A DNA stretch of 64,000 nucleotides from Callaeas wilsoni (lineage: Eukaryota > Chordata > Aves > Passeriformes > Callaeidae). Both the position numbers and the translations under genes were made by a program. The first letter of the stretch is position 1. The number at the start of each line of letters is the position of its first letter. The notes beneath the pieces are model-generated. The model did no database searches. It saw only the letters and a program-made list of their open reading frames with translations, and was not told where the DNA came from. The DNA is taken from contig VWPU01011870.1 in assembly GCA_013398955.1 (NCBI GenBank), positions 30,004 through 94,003 on the forward strand, given 5' to 3'. Below are positions 36,951 through 50,239 of this stretch, piece by piece.

Positions 36951-39900
36951 TTAATCCATAGTGAGATAGGGAATGGTCATTTGCTGGCCCAAACTCTTAA
37001 AAAACCTACAAGTATCAATTTTTTGAGGAAGCATTAGGAGATTGGGGCTCTCTTCTGGCCCTTGGGGTTAATTTACTGTGATCTTCAACAAATAATCACT
37101 ATATGCCATGGTTTCTCTGTCTGCATAACACGGATATCTGCATCCACAGGAAGCTGGTGAAACTGCTGTTTTCTGTTGGATTTTTGTATAGAACATCATG
37201 TTAGTATTACATTTCTGTGGACTGCAGTGTGAAACTGCTTAATTCACATGGGATCTAGCAGGATGTGAGACACTCAGCTGAATTATCTTTCAAATATCAT
37301 TCAATATTACAAACAGCAGCACCAGGCTGCTGGAAATTATTTCATTTAAACAATGTCAATGAAAAATAAGGAGCCAGAGTTTGTCTTCTTGCTTGGATGC
37401 AGAACATGAATCAGTGCAGTGATACCTGACATTACAGGTCAAATTGAAAACAAATTTGCTGATGGAGTCATAATTTGCAGAAGATTTAGAACAAATTTTA
37501 AAACTTCAATTGTGTAAATATTTTAAATCACTCAGAGGAAGAAGGAAATTTTTAAGCCATTGATAAATATCAGCTAACATCCTTGAAATCAGGCAGAAAC
37601 GTATCTTCTCTGCTTCTGTACTTCAACAGAACTTTGCAAAAGTACCTTCGGCTCTGAATAAATGAATTTTATTTCATGCTGACAACAGGTATCAGACAAA
37701 TCATTGTATCATTCCCACCCTTACTTCCCAAGGCAGCAGTGAAAGACAGATTGAATCAAAGAGGATGCTAGCTGGGTGAAACCTCTTCACACAGGGAATA
37801 GGTAAAACACCAACGTTTTCCAGTGATACCAAACTTGCACTAAAGAACCTATAACACACCTAGTAATTCACTTAAGTGGCTTATTCTTCCCCTGCCTTTA
37901 AGTGGAACAGTTTGTTCCAAGTGTGAAAGGACTTGGCCGTTCCCCTCGTTCTGTTCCTGGTTCTGTCACTGCCTGGTGACTTTGTCCTTAACATTGAGCC
38001 ATTTTTGCCCTCATTCACAGATCCATGTTAGCAATGTACAGCAAGCCCATACACATTACACACAATTTTCAGACACAATGCAAATTATCACTCCTATCTT
38101 GATAACTTCCATACAATTTTGTAAAAGTACACGAAGAAATGCACTGCATTACTTAGAAAACAGATTTTAGTGTCCTTTCCATCAACTAACCAGATAAAAA
38201 TATGGTATGGGTAAGCCTAAATTTGGGGATTTTGGTCCAGCTCTGGAGGCAATTAAATCACAGATTTTCAGACTACAATGGGGTCTTTCACAGACTTGTG
38301 TAAGATTTTGTTGGGTTTTTGTGGGTTTTTTTAAATAATATCTTCTCTGTGATATTAGAAAGCTATGTCACACTGTAATTTGGTTTCTGTGTTCCTTTAT
38401 TTTAGAATACTTTATACAGACTATTCAGAGATAACTTCTTTAATTTCCTGCTGTTGTCAAATTCTGTTTGGTACATTCATAAAAAGCAGTGTCACTTTTG
38501 GGGAAAATTAAAAAACCACACACACACTAAGTGCACAGACTTCTCACGCTGTGTTTTTGCCTTGCCAAGATCTTGGTATCTTTGCTTGGAACCCTGGACT
38601 GCCCCCATGTCATCAGTCCTAAAACTAGAAGCAGTTTTCTATAAATAAAAAGGTTTGAAATGTTATGTCATTGTTTTATAGACACCTATTCCCTTGGTTT
38701 AACAGTACTACAGTCAAGAAGAAATTTTTATGTCAAGTGTTTCAGTCTGTATTGCTATATTTTTTTAACTCATCATACTGTTTATGAAAATTTAGTTTGC
38801 TCTGTGATTTAGCACCCAGACAAACGAATTTTATACTTCTCATTTGTTGGAAAGCACTATGATTTTGCATTTTACAGTAGAATCCCTCTCTCAAGCTCTC
38901 TTGTACTTTCTGAATTTTCTTAACCACCATGGAAAGAATGAAAATAGACTCAGACATCCATTCTAAGGAAAAATCCAGCATAGGTTGCTTTTCAGTAGAA
39001 CTATAGAGAGATTGTCCACCAGTAAAGGCACGAAAGTACATTATTCAGTATCCATTTGCATCCATTTCCAAAAAGCAGCTTGCAAATATGTCCAAGTGCA
39101 ATAAATTTCTTGTGCTCCAATGCATTTATGGAAGTGGGTAATCAGCACTCGGTTTTGAACGAGCCCTTTTTCATTTGATGTCTTCCCCAGTTTCACTCCA
39201 GCCCGTGCCAAAGAGGGACCTACCCTAAACAGCATCATTTTGTCACGCTGCAGCTGCCAGTGACTCAGTGGTTTAAAAACTTGCTGGTGGGGAGGCAGAG
39301 GGGGGATAGTACACACAGAACACGAGGTTTTTAGTCTGTATTTTAAAATGCCACAGGAAAAATGTTAAAATTACTGAAATAATTTTTTTTTTAATATTGG
39401 GAGATACGCCTATGCTAGCTACAGATGCTCTTTCTCCCATCACTACTCTCAATACCCTACAATCACAAAATAAGGTTTTGCCTTCCTCACATGAGCAGAG
39501 TTGAGTTCACTGGAAGCAGCTGGAGATGGGCAGGACCTGCTGCCAGTTACCTGCCTGAAACCCTCTCCCTCAAAGGTTCTGACCAGCTTGGAGCAGAAGC
39601 ATCCTGCCTTCCACAGGCAGAGAGCTCCTGAGGCACAGCAAAATGCCACAGCTCTGCCATGCACGATGAGAATACAGAAAACACCTCTGTTTCATTGGCT
39701 CTCCTTGTGGATTCCAAAACGGGATGTACAGACAGGCAACTGCAGAAGCCTCAGGACTAGGGGGTGGGCAGGGAATAAAAGAGTCACAGCTTCCTCCAGA
39801 AATTACAAACTCTGATACAGAAATGCCCAGAAACAAAGTGTTCTTTCGTCCACCCACATCCCCAAGTTCTGCAGGAATCCATTTCACTAACCTGTACTGC

Positions 39901-40873
39901 TGACTAGGGGTTTCATCCTTAGCTTCGGCTTTCAAATTCCTTCCAAACAATGGGAATATTGCCACAGAGTCTGGTGTGTGTTGGCTCAGGCCCATCATGC
40001 ACAGGGAATGACTTTCGGAGGGAGATGGCTGGGCCTGTAAAAGGAAATGTGCATCAAATGTAGATTGCTATGAAGTAATGGGACTAGAAGCAATTGACCA
40101 AAGCGAGAAATCCATATTAAATGGAAAAATTATGCAGCATGCAGCCAAAGGAAAGGACTTAGGGACAATTCCTAAAAGCCGTAATCCTAGCTTGGGGATG
40201 CAATTAAAGAAGAAAAAAAAATGCAAATAAAAGTGTGTTGGGAGACAGGAGACAGAAATGCATTCAGAGAGCAGAATATGAATCGCGTAAGGATGCTGTT
40301 GCTTTACAAGGTGGACCCTCAGGTGGACAGTGCCCATTTGTCACTGGCTCAGAGAGGAGCCTCTCGCAGCAGCAGCACCCAGGCAGGACAGCACAGAGGG
40401 AGGGAGGCTGAATATCCTCGGATATCCCCAGCACAAGCACAGCAACACGCCCACTCATACAGCACAGGAGCTTTGCTCTCTCATCCCAATTCTTCCAGCA
40501 TCTAAAGCAATCGGTATTCCATCCAGAACAGAGAAAATAGGGCTAGGACCTCTCAAACTCTTTCTATACCTGAATGAGATAAAAATAAAAGAAACAACTC
40601 TGTTGAGCTAAGTGCCTTTTCCATTCTAACAATCTTCGTGCCCTTGAAATTTAGTTTGAAATGGAGCAGCCTGCTATTTCCACATCAAAAATCAATACAA
40701 TCAACAGGTTAAAACATTCTCAGTTACAATGAAACAGTATCTGAGGAAACAATACACGATACTTTAAGAAATATCTGAAAGCTTAAAGACCATAAGAAAA
40801 TAGAAAATCTCTTTGTTTGCCCAAGGCAATGACATGGAACTATAGATGAGCCCCACAGTGAAACTTGAGGAGA
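36951..40873. other. AT-rich unique DNA, no gene seen
   Basis: Single-copy sequence. Overlapping frames of 99 to 142 codons at 38,742-39,998 lie in a G+C-richer part (39,480-39,780) on both strands and match nothing I know. A G+C-richer stretch at 40,300-40,480 likewise has competing frames on both strands. Confidence 0.6.
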
Positions 40874-40975
40874 TGGGGTGTCTATTCCCAGCAGTGCCAG
40901 CTATCTGCTTTGTGACCTTGGGCAAGTGACTTAACTGTCCCCTGCCAGAATGAAGTAAAAATGCTTCCTTACCTA
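40874..40975 (+). repeat. MIR SINE relic
   Basis: The plus strand matches the MIR consensus in order: TATTCCCAGCAGTGCCAGCT (consensus ATCCTGGCTCTGCCACTTACT), TTTGTGACCTTGGGCAAGTG, then ACTTAACTGTCCCC and a decayed A-rich 3' part. The 20-base core TGACCTTGGGCAAGTGACTT differs from the consensus at only one position, so this is the best-kept MIR in the window. The A- and B-box region belongs to the SINE and is not a functional tRNA gene. Confidence 0.9.
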
Positions 40976-42839
40976 AAGTGGCTCAAGATCTGTATGAAAA
41001 AACTGTATTTCTCTTAGTAATCCTCTAAACATCACATGTATATACACAATATAATAACACAACACTGTTTAACACTGGGCTGTAGCAGAAGAAAAGATCT
41101 TACACAGACTCCATGGCTGACTTGCACTAACTCATCTGAATGACCTTCCAGAAAATATTGTGGACCTATGGTAAAAGTCTAATTTTTATTCACATGAAAC
41201 AAAAAGGAAGCAATTTAGCATGCATGCAATCAGATGAATCAGAATGTACCTTACCACAATCAAATTAAGAATGAAATTAAATTCACTAATCTCATGCTAA
41301 AATATTGACAACAGCCTGATTTAAATGTCTTTCTTAATGACTATACTCCCAAAGCATCCAGCTTCCTTAGAGGTCCAGGCTACCACACTGCATCTCTTCA
41401 GCTGAGCATCAGTTCCTGACCACAGGATGTAGGGACACAGTCGTTCCCTCCCCTTGCTTTAAGATAAGAAGCAAAACAAAATCATGTTTTGGGACTGTTT
41501 CTAAACATTTTTTCATTTGACCCCTCTTTTTATGGAATGTCTGGCACGAGGATGTGAGAGTGAGACTTTTCAAAAAGAGCCTGATAAGGTATAGATCATA
41601 AACTCTGGGAATCCCATATACATTTCTAAGAGGGCGAGTGTGGGCATGAGTGTAAATAAAATGGCCTAGTTTAAAATGTCTTTAATAACCAGTTTTCGGG
41701 GGGTTGAAGCACACGGCTGTGAGCTCCCCCTGCTGACTCTCGAGCTCAAATGAATGAAGCGTCTTCAGATGCTTTTGCAAACACTTTTGATATTGGCTCA
41801 AGGTCAAAGGAGTGGACTGCTATAAGGACATTAATTTTAGCCTCACTAGCATCACAGACCAAAAACTATCAATAAGGACATTATGTGTTTTATTTTGATC
41901 CCACTGAGGTACTTTTACAGTGGCTACCAATTCAGATTTCAGTGACACTGCCCAATTTGCAGACTAATAGAATAAAACGATTTGATGCAATCTTTATGCT
42001 TCTAAAAAACGTACACCAAGTAACAGATTAAAAATGGAATTGGTAGGAGAATATGTGCTATCTTTCACCTTAGACATGAACACTTGAAGCAATATATGCC
42101 CAGCTACAGGCAGACACCAACCATCTCTTTGATCAGCTGTAACATCTCTATTACTGTACCACCTAAGCTAAAAAAGAAAAAAAAAAAAAACCTGATTTAT
42201 AGCCCTCACGTTTTAAAGGCTATAGCAGGCTTCCACAAATGTGAAAGCCATGTCATGTAGTGGCCAAATAATCCAAGATTACACATTTAAAATAGACCCT
42301 GTTTAATATTTTATTATTATCGAGACCATATTTTTCTATTTTTCTTCATGTCACTCTCACCAATAACTTGGGGGACACTGTCCATCCTCATCTGTTGGCT
42401 ATATTATATACAGGTCCAGATTTTTTGAGCAAATGTTTTTATATCACGCACAAGTTTGGATGCGAACAAGTCAGTTCATTTATTGCTGCATTTCCAGATC
42501 CATTTCAAAAGGAATTGCTGACATCTACTGGTTCAAATTATGAAATACTCAAATTACAGTTTTTCATTTCAAATAAAATCTAATGGCTCTGACTTCTTTC
42601 TCAGATGATGGCAGAAAAGGCAATTCTGTTGAAATTAGCAGAAATAAACCCATTCTCTCCCATTTAGCAGTTCATCTCCTCTCTATGCTTTCTGGCAGAC
42701 ATAAATGTCTAGAACCAACGATTTTTTGAACTTGAAAACCACAGGGAGCATTTGGCTATCATATGAGGCTGCTCCACCCAGTACAACACAAAACCCTCAC
42801 ATTTTGTGCTGAAAATCCTCAAGCAATTCTGCGAATCTG
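40976..42839. other. AT-rich unique DNA, no gene seen
   Basis: No exon or repeat family was recognised. At 41,776-41,813 a forkhead-like TGCAAACA and a DR1-like AGGTCAAAGGAGT lie 17 bp apart. A long A-run is at 42,175-42,190. Confidence 0.6.
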
Positions 42840-43450
42840 CTGCAACACCGGATTAGCATCCTCATCCTCCCCCTTCTCAGCAGAGACCCAGGTCTCACGC
42901 AGCGCTGCATTTCTGCACCTTGAGGCTGCTGCTCAGACCCTCCAGTGCCACACCGGGCACTCCCGCGCTCCCTGCAATGCCCGGGGTGCCAAGGATTTGG
43001 GGAAGGTGTGGAGGAGCGGAGTGGGGCTGAGGTGCTCCAGGGAGTGATTTGGTATTTCAGACTGGGGGGCTCTAAACAGCCCTGTTCCCCTCACCCCTGC
43101 TGGGACCATGCACTCGGCACCCATCCGTTCACAGTTCAGCACCCCAGCCGGGTCAGCCCTGGCGGGTGGCCCTGTCTCAGCACCCACAACACCCCTCTTA
43201 TCCCTCCTCTGTACTTGTTCATGACTTCTCCTTACTCTTTCTGGAGTAGGGAACAGCAGGCATGCTCTGAGCACACTTCTGGGGTGGCACACATTTACCA
43301 GACAGACCTTCCCGTGTTGCACTCCAGAGATCAAGGTTGGGAGCTCTGGGGCTTTGGCTGGAGCAGGAACAGCTCGGTAGTGGTGGGATGGCATCGCTAC
43401 ACAAGCAGCTCTGCAGATGCCAGCCTGGGAAACTGGAGACACTCATAAGG
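42840..43450. other. G+C-rich patch with competing chance frames
   Basis: Local G+C is clearly raised and about a dozen CpGs fall in 42,840-43,180. Two frames of almost equal length overlap on opposite strands: plus 42,945-43,448 with 167 codons and minus 42,933-43,442 with 169 codons. Mutual openness on both strands is a by-product of few stop codons in G+C-rich DNA. Neither protein shows a recognised domain, signal peptide or compositional sign of coding. It could be a weak CpG-rich regulatory patch or a decayed G+C-rich repeat. Confidence 0.45.
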
Positions 43451-46400
43451 CCAGGAAGCAACTCTGACTACTTTGAAAATGTTTCTTAGATGGAAAACTG
43501 TGGCAATTAGAGAGGCAGACAGGTGCCTGAGAGCATTTGGAGACACAGGTCAAGAGCAGTCCGTTTAGCAGGCAGGAAAACTAGGACAACTTCCCACGCC
43601 AAATCCTAAGGTTTTATCTCAAAACAAGCTTTCTCTTTTTATACTCCTAAGGGCAGCAAACCCAATTTTTACTTCTTCTGCAGACATCCAGAATTGTACT
43701 GCTGTCAACTGCATCACTACTGGCAAATCAGTACCTTTCAATCTCATTGCCGGTACCTGGCCAAAGCATCAGACAAGCAGGAGGGCAATTAAAATATCAC
43801 TCTGCTCCAAGAAACACATCGAAAGCTCACAGGCTTCAGTGATAACATTTAAGTAGGCTAACATCAAAATGCTGTAGCAGACCTGGCTAACAACAAGTCC
43901 AGCAAAGCTGGACTTCTCTTTCCATGGGTTCTTTTTCCTCTTCACAAAATAAAACACAAATCTACTCTGCATAATGCAATTATTGTTTCACATTTACAAG
44001 ATCCTTACTTTTATGTAGTCTTTCAAAAATGCAATTCAAGACACAGAAAAATAGTTTTCACTGCTGTAGTTTTCAGCACTTTGAACGAACTGTTGAGATA
44101 GTGCATTAATATAGGAAAACAGGAAGGCACCTGAGAGCAGCGGGAATGCAGCAGGGCATGGGATGACTGGAAAACACAAACAGAATAACCAAAATCCCAC
44201 GCAGAGCAAGATGTGAAAATAGATGCTGGAGAGGAAGAAGAAAGCTCTGACATGTCAGATGCTGATCACAGCTAGCAGAGATACAGGGCACTGTCTTCCC
44301 AAGTCAGTTCCTCAGTACCTGCACCAGCAGCAGGAATGTGAAAGGCTGTGGCTAGCAGGCTTAACTCGCTTTTTCAGAAGAATTCCTTCAAGAGAGGACC
44401 TGTAGGATAGAAGCAGTCACTATGCAAAGTTACTACAAATGAGAGAAACTAGCACAAGAATCCATCCTTTTTTTTTTTTTTTTACATCCACAGGCAGATA
44501 AGATGAAGAAATGGTGGGGTCAGCACTGGCCCTCTAGAGAGCTAGACTCTATTCAAGATGGGAATGTAAAAGTGTCTGAATATTTTCTTGCAGAATTGAA
44601 TTAGGAAGTTGGCCAGGTAAAGAGGACTGAAAATTGATGGAAAATGAGAGTGTAATTTTGGGTCAAGGAGAACTGAATTTAAAAACAGTAAGAGATAGGC
44701 AGATAGACAATGAATGCACTTTAATGACCACACAGAGACCCATTTCAAACAGTGCTTTACAACCTTCCTGCTACTCATCAGGTCTCAGCCAGCCCGCAGA
44801 GGATGTGCTTGACATGCTGCAGTGAACAGAAAAGTTCAAACATTAATTCATCCACACCGAGGTGTGCCCTGCCCTCAGGGCATGCAGTTTAAATTGGACA
44901 GATCTAGAACATGAGAGGAGATACAGAAAAACAACAGAGAACAAACAAATGTTGAGTGGTAATATCAAGGCAAGCCATGCACCTTTTGTACAGTTTTATT
45001 TTTTAATTTCTGTGGTAAAGCAAAATAATGGGATAACATTGAACAAATAGAAGGACAAAGACATGCCTGAGATGTCTGACCACATTACAGCTCCCAGTGC
45101 TTTTGATCAGAAAAGCAAGTTAGCCACAGAGGAGGGACAGGTATGGGAGTAGTCATTTTAGACGGTAAAATTATATTTTATTTCATGACAGTGTTTCCAT
45201 AGCCTTGTGACTTTTTGTTTACCTATGGATTCAGCCAGTGCAGAGGCATACAGCCATACTAATTGAGATGTTCAGTCATTCATGACTAGTCTGAGGAGGA
45301 AAAAAAAGCCCAAGATGAAGTACACACAGACTTTTCCAAAGTCAAGATTAATTTAGAATTTGTGAGTAAAAACAGCATACAGATAAAACACCAGCTGTAA
45401 AAATTAAAATCCAGACTTGCATTGTCCAAGACTTTGATTCAAGCCCATTCAAAATTCCAGGGTATTTGCTGTATGTTTCTGTGATGGCAGTAAGAGAATA
45501 TGGCTTAAGATCAGCCTTTAATTAGATAGATTGTCCTCTGTTCAGAGGCCCATTAAGCACAGATGCTTCTGCCAAAGACAAAAGCAGAACTGCTAGAAAT
45601 TTTGGAAAGGGATGAAGAGGGAGGCCTTAAGAAACAAATAATATTTTGGAAAACTGCATTTGGATTTAGTTAAAACAGAAGCATATCTCCTTAGTCTCAA
45701 TGTACAAAACCTTGAGAGATTGTGGTGCATGCATGGCCAGGCTCTACAGATAATGTCAGGTAGATGCTCTTATTAATTGGTCATTTCAGACTTTTATTCA
45801 GTTGGTTTTGCAAACAAATGTTCTTATGCCATTTGGCTGCATCCACAGCAAGGATAGAAGATTGTCATCACTTCATCATGCTAACAAGACAGTAATAACA
45901 AAGAACTGGCAGTCTGGGATGAAACTGTAGAAAATGTTAATGGTGGAGCCACAGCACTGATGCCAAATACTTCCAGTAAAAGGATATAATTATTTTCAGG
46001 TACTTACGCTGTGACAGGAAAGAAATGGCTGAGACCTTTCGGTTTTGGCTCTCTACCCCGAAAGCTGCAGAGGCAAGATGTACCAAACACACAGAGCAAT
46101 GATCCAGTCTGGGAGCTTCTGCTTCTGGCATCCATAGCTGAAGGGACTTTAGAGACCAGGAGATTATAAAGCTGCTGAGCTTTTCACTTTGAATCACCTC
46201 ATACTCAACACATCCTTTAAGGCCAAGAATATGGCTAGGAAAGTCTGAGCAACTCAAAGTTTTCTCTCTTAATCCTTTGGCTGACTGGTGACAAGTGTCT
46301 CAGGATTAATATAACAGGGCATTGAGGGAGAATCCACTGAATACAAATTGCCAAGAAAGTCTACATAACATTTCTCCCCACTTCCAAACTAAGAGCTCAG

Positions 46401-47019
46401 TCTCCTGTTTTGGAATTTGCCTGACACTTCCCTGATTCACTAAGATGTTCAACTTCTACAAGTATTTAACAAACTAGGTGTCTGTTGGTGACATCTCTAC
46501 AGGAGGCAAGTTAACTCAGTGCCAAGTAGACATTCACTACTCACCCCAAGAGGATAAATATTCTCACAGCAGGAAGAACAAGTTCTTGGAATTCTGCAGT
46601 CATTTAGAAAAGAAAAAAATCAGGGAAAACACTGAACAGCAAAAAAAAAAAAAGTATTACAAAGAGAAAGAAAATCTCCTTTAAGAAAATAACCCTTAAT
46701 TAGATACTATAGGTTCTTTCTTTGGAGCATATAGCATGCAGATGAGGAGGTACCTTTCCAGTATTAAGGACTTTTCCTACTAGTTTTCAACAAGGTCTGC
46801 ATTCATTTACCTTAGCAAGGAAGTTACTACACTTGGGGAAGAGAGGAGCAAACAGCCAAGTCAGTGCAAATCACTACAGCAGACCTAGCAAACCTCACCC
46901 AGATGGCCTCAGGCTTAGAAAGGGAATAACTCAGATCTCACCCCAGTGCAGCTGACATTCTCTGGAAATTCTCTGCTAGGGACAAGGCTGAGTTCTATCT
47001 TATTTTTAGCTTTGTCAGA
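43451..47019. other. AT-rich unique DNA, no gene seen
   Basis: Contains a run of 16 T at 44,468-44,483 and chance frames up to 106 codons (minus 45,937-46,257). No repeat family or exon was recognised. Confidence 0.6.
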
Positions 47020-47140
47020 CTTTCTGAAATACTGGGCAAACCGCTTGCTACACCTCCACTTCTCACCTGTAAAATGGGCACCTGCCCTTGGCACATCCCA
47101 CCCCAAGGCCTGATTCACACATTCACAAACTGTTAGAAAT
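47020..47140 (+). repeat. MIR-type SINE relic (possible)
   Basis: ACTGGGCAAACCGCTTGCTAC followed by CTCCACTTCTCACCTGTAAA and ATGGGCACC parallels the MIR stretch TTGGGCAAGTCACTTAACC...CCTCATCTGTAAAATGGG. The CACCTGTAAAATGGG part is the strongest. The rest is too eroded to fix boundaries. Confidence 0.4.
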
Positions 47141-50100
47141 ACCAGTAACCCATCCCTTCAGAACACTGTTCTGTCTTAAAATGTTCAATTTCCCATTTCT
47201 TTTCAGGCCATCTGCAAAAGTATGCATGGATATAAAATTTACTTCTAAATAGTGAGAATGGTTGTGTTCAGAAATTCATCTGCAGTCCTTTACTTGCTCG
47301 CCTTCCTCTACAACTTCCTGGAATAAGTATAGACTATGCCTCAGGAAAACAAAGCTATTTGAAAAGAGAACAGCTGCCATGGTGCTGAGTCAATACAGGC
47401 AGACAAAATAAAATAAAATAAAAAAACTACACTGCATCTGTGGCAATGTGTTTTTCCCCCCTCCATCACAATACCCCCGATGCACAACGCCTCGGCAACA
47501 GTTTAGCAAACAACAGTCCGAGCGTGTGCTTCAAGGAAACGCTTCCAAACCCTGAGGTCTTTTAAACAATACACTGATTCCTGCAAAGGGGCATCCACCC
47601 AGCTGGTATGCAGCATCTGCTTTAGAATTATTTCCTCTGCCTCAGTCAGGTTCCTCTAAGCCATCTTCCCGTAAGGGATGAGCTGTGAAAAGGTGCAGTA
47701 GTTACTTATTGCTGTCAGCCGCAGCAAGAAAGGTAAAATGCTCCAAAAGCTCCACCATCTTCTGCTAGGCATTGGCAGAGAGGTGCTGTTCATCTTTTCT
47801 GGTGACAAGAACGGGTTTAGAGTGAATATTCATCTACGCTTTCACAGGGCAGGTTTCTCTCTGTGGCGGTTATTTTCACAACATAGTGCAGGGTTATTTA
47901 CACTTGGCATTTGTGCTGGTAAATTGTAACCAAGAGAATGCAAACCAGCACTTAACTCTTGGTCTTCACAGGGACCACCAGGTCCTGGGGGAGACACTAG
48001 AAATGCTCGCTCAGAGTTGGGATGTTATCTGTAAAATCCCTCAGTTATTTGTTAGCTGCATTAGAACACACAGTGACATAGAGGGTATAAAGTTACAGTA
48101 AATACAGCCTTGGAAGCATCCAGAAATACTGAGTAAAACAAACAAACAAAAAAACCAACAAAAAATAAAATGTTAGAATCCTGGCCAGGGAATTCAAGGC
48201 TTGGATATTTCCTTCAAACTTTTACTTCAACAGAGGCTGAAGAGTGTTCCATTTATTTAAAAGACACCTGCAAAAAAAAAAAGAAACCCACCCACCCTTA
48301 CTTTTAAAAGTGGGAAAACCATGCCATGTGTTCAAAAGCAAAGTTTAAAAATGGCAGCTTTGTGAATGTTCTGAACCGTAAACTGGTTTTGTGAATATTA
48401 TGAAAAGCAAAATGTACATTAGCAAATTGCAGCATTCATACTCTGTGAAAGAGAATTTGTACAGCTGTAGACTGGTACATTTAATCTGCAAAACTTCAGT
48501 AGAACAGTTTTTCACAGGAACAAGCCAAATTCTTTAAAAATCTTTCTTTGCTCTGGGATAGAGCCTTTTAGAAACTAATAAGCTCGTTTTTATTGTCCTC
48601 CCCGTATTCTGAAAAACATTCCCGTGGATTTAAAGGACTTTTCACTGGGGCATAAAGCAGAACTCCAGACATGGCTGAACCAGCACCTAACAGCACTTCC
48701 TCTTGTACAGAATTTCTTATAACTTTGTACACGGTGTTTTATTCCCTACTCCACTGAAAAGAGGGCAGAGTGCTGTTTCTGTCTTTTCCCAGGAATTTGT
48801 TTGGAAGGCTGAGTCCTTTTTCAAGGATTCCACTGTATTCCTCTGCTCTGCACCTCCTGGCAGAGGGAAGGGTGGATGGGACCCTCCTCGCTGCAATTTT
48901 GTGTCTGATTGCATGAGTGAATTTTACACAAAAATCAAATTGAGTAAAAGAAAAAAAATAGGGAAATATATTATATGGATACAGATTAGGAATCTTGACA
49001 CTACCAATCAGCACTTTATGGGACAGGATATAATTAAGATGTCAAAAATAATAAATTAGCACCAAAATAGAGCATATTTAATAATAAAGCTTTTCCTGTT
49101 CATAAAGAACTTTTCCTATTGCACAAAAAGCTTCTCTAGTATAAAAGAAAAAACTACATTAGACTTGAATTATCATTTATATCAGCTTCTTTGCACTTTT
49201 CTAGCAGCATAAATGAATCTATACTGGTACAAGTAACCCACATTGAGGGGTATCTGTTGATATTGCAGAATTGGTAAAAAGAGGCATTGTGGTAAAGATC
49301 ATACCTGGTATGTTCACAATAGTTTTATCTAGGGAAGAACTTTATTAGCAGCATGAAACTGAATATTATGTATTATAATGAGAGGAAATCACAGCAAGAT
49401 GTTCAAATGTGCCTTTGTACGCATGTAGATCGAGCACCTCTGAATTTTTATCATGGTATATTTGTCAACTGCTGCCTCCTAGGAGGCGTTCAGTGGTGAA
49501 CACTGTGGGATCTGCATTCCCAGCTCTAACCATAAAAACAGAAATCTTCATACCAATGGAGTAAATGCTCCGTTTTCCTGAGCCTCTCTGACTGAAAACA
49601 CTAAGGTACTTAGGCAAGTACATCTTTTAAGTCCTTTTTGCAGACTTCTGTAACTAAAAATGAGCATTACGGTCCCAAAGTTTTGGTTTCTTTTAGGAAA
49701 TCACCAATTATTCGTGTGGCTATTTCTAATAATAGGATTATATTGAAATATTTGCTTGACATTTTTTGCCACTGACCATCTACAGCTGAAATGTTTCCTT
49801 GGCTCTCACTGCTTTATCTAGTAGAGAAATATTTTCCTTCCATGGTAGTCATCTCTACAGCAGGCTTGTTATAAATTAGCAACACCTCTATGTTCTCCTT
49901 ACACTGAAAGTATGCAAGCACAAGTAACTTTACTCATACAAGTAGTGCCAAAAAGTCAAACAAGGCTCTTTGTCAAATATCTACACTGTGCATCCAATGC
50001 TTGTAGGACTGAAAAGCTGGTCTAAAGTACTGACTGAACACAGCCAGCATTTCTTTTGGTTGGAAATAAAATAAAGCAAGGAAATGCCAATGGATGACAA

Positions 50101-50239
50101 ATTATTCAGCTATTTTATAGATGGGTTTTCAAAAATAAAAAATCAGACTTTTTTGTATAGTCATTAGTAACATTTTTGTAATTGTATGAAAGTTCTGGCT
50201 AGGAACATATTTCCAAAAACTGAAGGAATAAAAAGCCTT
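47141..50239. other. AT-rich unique DNA, no gene seen
   Basis: A CpG-dense knot of about 75 bp lies at 47,470-47,545. The stretch 48,320-48,500 has a word structure (repeated TTTGTGAAT, AAAGCAAA) resembling conserved non-coding DNA, but this is untested. Chance frames of 91 and 118 codons overlap on opposite strands at 48,703-49,059. Confidence 0.55.

Noticed and set aside
40905..40945. tRNA-like B-box region
   Set aside because: It belongs to a MIR SINE and cannot fold as a complete tRNA.
42933..43448. Two long frames (167 and 169 codons) on opposite strands
   Set aside because: They overlap almost fully in a G+C-rich patch with few stops. Neither has a known domain or splice support.
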